Of a stretch of 64,000 bases of DNA, positions 62,633-64,000 are shown piece by piece (the stretch's first letter is position 1; the number at the start of each line of letters is the position of its first letter). A model generated the notes under the pieces. That model was not told the origin of the DNA and searched no databases. It worked only from the letters and a program-made list of their open reading frames with translations. The stretch comes from Olavius sp. associated proteobacterium Delta 1 (GTDB taxonomy: Bacteria; Desulfobacterota; Desulfobacteria; Desulfobacterales; JAFDCJ01). The stretch spans positions 62,001 to 126,000 of the forward strand of contig CACVKW010001130.1 of the NCBI GenBank assembly GCA_902749685.1, given 5' to 3'. Position numbers and translations under genes: made by a program.

Positions 62633-62934
62633 TGGATCCTCCTTTATTTTTGCTATGGTTTCACTTCACAGTATGTCGCCGGCTTTTACGGACCCAATAA
62701 GCCGGACTTTCAGTCCGTTTATCTTTAGCGATAAGCGATATTGATTTTGCCCCTTGATTTGGGTTTACAGCGGGCTGCACATTCTCCGGATGACCAATAT
62801 TTCTTTTGATATTTGCATTCACAGGTCCAAAGCAAACCATTCATCAGTTTTCATTTCTATCAAACAGGTCACTTCGGCGGCCAGCGGCTGAGCTGAACCC
62901 CGAACCTTTGAACCCGTGAACGGTTAACCATGGG
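62633..62934. other. spacer, nothing recognised
   Basis: 302 bp with no gene. A loosely repeated CCGAACCTTTGAACCCGTGA string lies near the right end. It separates the binding protein gene from the ATPase gene. Confidence 0.4.
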
Positions 62935-64000
62935 TTAAGCCAGGCCCTTAGCCCGCCATTTTTTGAATATGGCTTGAACCTTTTTATCGGCCCCGCTAAT
63001 GGCTTCCTGGGGACTCATCCTGCCGGCGGCAACCCTGGCGAACATGTTATTTAGGATAAATGTACTGTAGATCTCATCAATAGCAGCATTACAATATCCG
63101 GGGTAACCGACATTGGTGGCCCAATCCAGGACATCCTCAAGGACCTTGTATTTGTCCGGCGGATTTGCATTCTTATCATAGGCTACCAATTTTTGGAGGT
63201 CCGGAACCGTCTTGGCGAAGCAGGGGAAGTTATAGTATTCGCTTGCCAGAAATGCCGTGCGGAAATTGGAAACATAATCCACCAGAAATTTTTTGGCGCC
63301 CTCGATATTTTCAGCAAATTTCCAGATCGCATACACATTCATGACGTGCTCGAGCCCCATCCTGCGCACCGGTCCCTTGGCAGCCTTGGCCAGCCAGATA
63401 TTTTTTTCCATTTCTGGAACGCTTTTTTCGGCCGTGCGGGTGATGGAGATCGCATTTAAGGCCAGGGAACCTTTGCCTGATATCATAAACCGGTTGTTGG
63501 CAGAGGCATCCCAACCAAATACCTCCTCCGTCATGGTCTCTTCAAAAAGGGCCTTGACGAATTTTACGGCTTCCAATGTCTCATTGGAGTTGAAGACGAT
63601 ATTACCTTCTTCATCATGGACTGATGATCCAAAGGAGTACATGATGGCGCGCATAGCCATGCTGGTGTCGATCTCAGGGGCCAGACCAATACCGACCGGG
63701 ACATTGTGTTTTTTCTTTATCTTTGCTCCGCCGACACGGATGTCATCCCAGGTATCGGGATACATCCCTACCGAGTCCCACAGGTCTTTGCGGTAGTTAA
63801 CCGGATCTGGAACGAAACTGTCTGAAAAGCCGTAATATTTCTTGGTTTTGGGATTGTAGGAGCTCTTGAGGGCCAGGTCGATGGGTTTGCCGACCTTTTT
63901 GATGCACTCCTCGTAGATTTCTCTGTGGTCGATGACCTGTTCTTCCATGTCTGGTTTGGGCCAATTGAACAGGAATAAATCGTGACCTTTTTGGGCTGAG
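62935..64000 (-). CDS. extracellular sugar-binding protein of the ABC transporter (partial, 5' end outside window)
   Basis: The frame is open from the window edge to a stop at 62935 (about 354 codons). Family 1 solute-binding features include YYGFSDSFVPDPVNYRKDLW, DTWDDIRVGGAKIKK, and a C-terminal EAISGADKKVQAIFKKW helix. The first visible codons (GHDLFLFNWPKPDMEEQ) show that the protein continues upstream, so the signal peptide and first lobe are outside. It is encoded upstream of the ATPase and permease genes on the same strand and supplies the substrate in the periplasm. Confidence 0.9.
   Translation of the reverse strand, partial: SAQKGHDLFLFNWPKPDMEEQVIDHREIYEECIKKVGKPIDLALKSSYNPKTKKYYGFSDSFVPDPVNYRKDLWDSVGMYPDTWDDIRVGGAKIKKKHNVPVGIGLAPEIDTSMAMRAIMYSFGSSVHDEEGNIVFNSNETLEAVKFVKALFEETMTEEVFGWDASANNRFMISGKGSLALNAISITRTAEKSVPEMEKNIWLAKAAKGPVRRMGLEHVMNVYAIWKFAENIEGAKKFLVDYVSNFRTAFLASEYYNFPCFAKTVPDLQKLVAYDKNANPPDKYKVLEDVLDWATNVGYPGYCNAAIDEIYSTFILNNMFARVAAGRMSPQEAISGADKKVQAIFKKWRAKGLA

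Noticed and set aside
1-64000. tRNA, rRNA, CRISPR array, replication origin, complete insertion sequence
   Set aside because: Looked for by eye and not seen; a covariance-model and IS search would be needed to exclude small or degenerate ones.

Overview
The window looks like a chromosomal segment of a Gram-negative bacterium, most likely a Desulfobacterota (deltaproteobacterial) species. This is an inference from the mix of outer-membrane lipoproteins, an RND pump, sigma-54 control with an NtrC-type regulator, a PDC sensor/MCP pair, mid-range GC by eye, and long gene-poor spacers full of decayed fragments. No rRNA, tRNA or CRISPR array was seen.

Layout. 1-3.2 kb: partial M48 peptidase with TPRs, two lipoproteins and an unknown gene. 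3.5-6.7 kb: an orphan RND permease. 7.2-7.9 kb: an AbrB/VapC toxin-antitoxin pair. 8.2-16.8 kb: a visibly GC-richer island carrying a TIR-nSTAND-WD40 protein with 14 WD40 repeats, an unknown partner, a reverse-transcriptase remnant, and, convergently, a two-gene TIR-TIR-SLOG system. This is the best defence-like candidate in the window.

17.3-28.6 kb (minus strand): a long run of envelope genes. It holds an S41 peptidase remnant, two beta-lactamase-fold lipoproteins plus a third that is dead, an MBL hydrolase with an internal deletion, an ABC-2 exporter (two permeases and an ATPase), a SHOCT lipoprotein, a bactofilin-like membrane protein and a GIN-domain protein. 29.1-31.3 kb: a kinase-like/TolB-like/TPR protein lacking both catalytic aspartates. 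31.5-33.8 kb: a self-contained three-gene operon ending in an MBL hydrolase. 34-37.3 kb: a lipoprotein, an FG-GAP repeat protein and small proteins. 37.4-50.7 kb (minus strand): an amidohydrolase, three large MacB/FtsX permeases, a beta-lactamase-fold lipoprotein, a LolD/MacB-type ATPase, and the fused remains of a fourth permease and an adaptor. 51.2-54.1 kb (plus strand): a sigma-54 response regulator and its histidine kinase, divergent from the exporter operon.

The strongest regulatory finding is non-coding. Three minus-strand units (starting near 28.45, 36.54 and 50.65 kb) each have a consensus sigma-54 promoter with TGGCAC-N5-TTGC. Each is preceded at 160-240 bp by a 38-bp tandem site: a TGTNCG half-site motif and, exactly 22 bp further on, a TGTACG-N4-CGTACA dyad. 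Together with the adjacent NtrC-type regulator this defines a probable local regulon of ABC exporters and secreted serine hydrolases. Two further repeat families lie in the same area: a 110-nt element in three copies with inverted ends, and a 120-nt element in two copies with TIR-like ends, each copy starting directly after a stop codon.

54.1-64 kb: an intact MBL lipoprotein, a lytic transglycosylase with an inverted partial duplicate beside it, a PDC-domain protein and MCP behind a FliA-like promoter, a frameshifted DUF2845 gene, and a CUT1-type sugar ABC transporter whose binding protein runs off the window. Decay is widespread (at least seven remnants), so part of the envelope regulon appears to be eroding.
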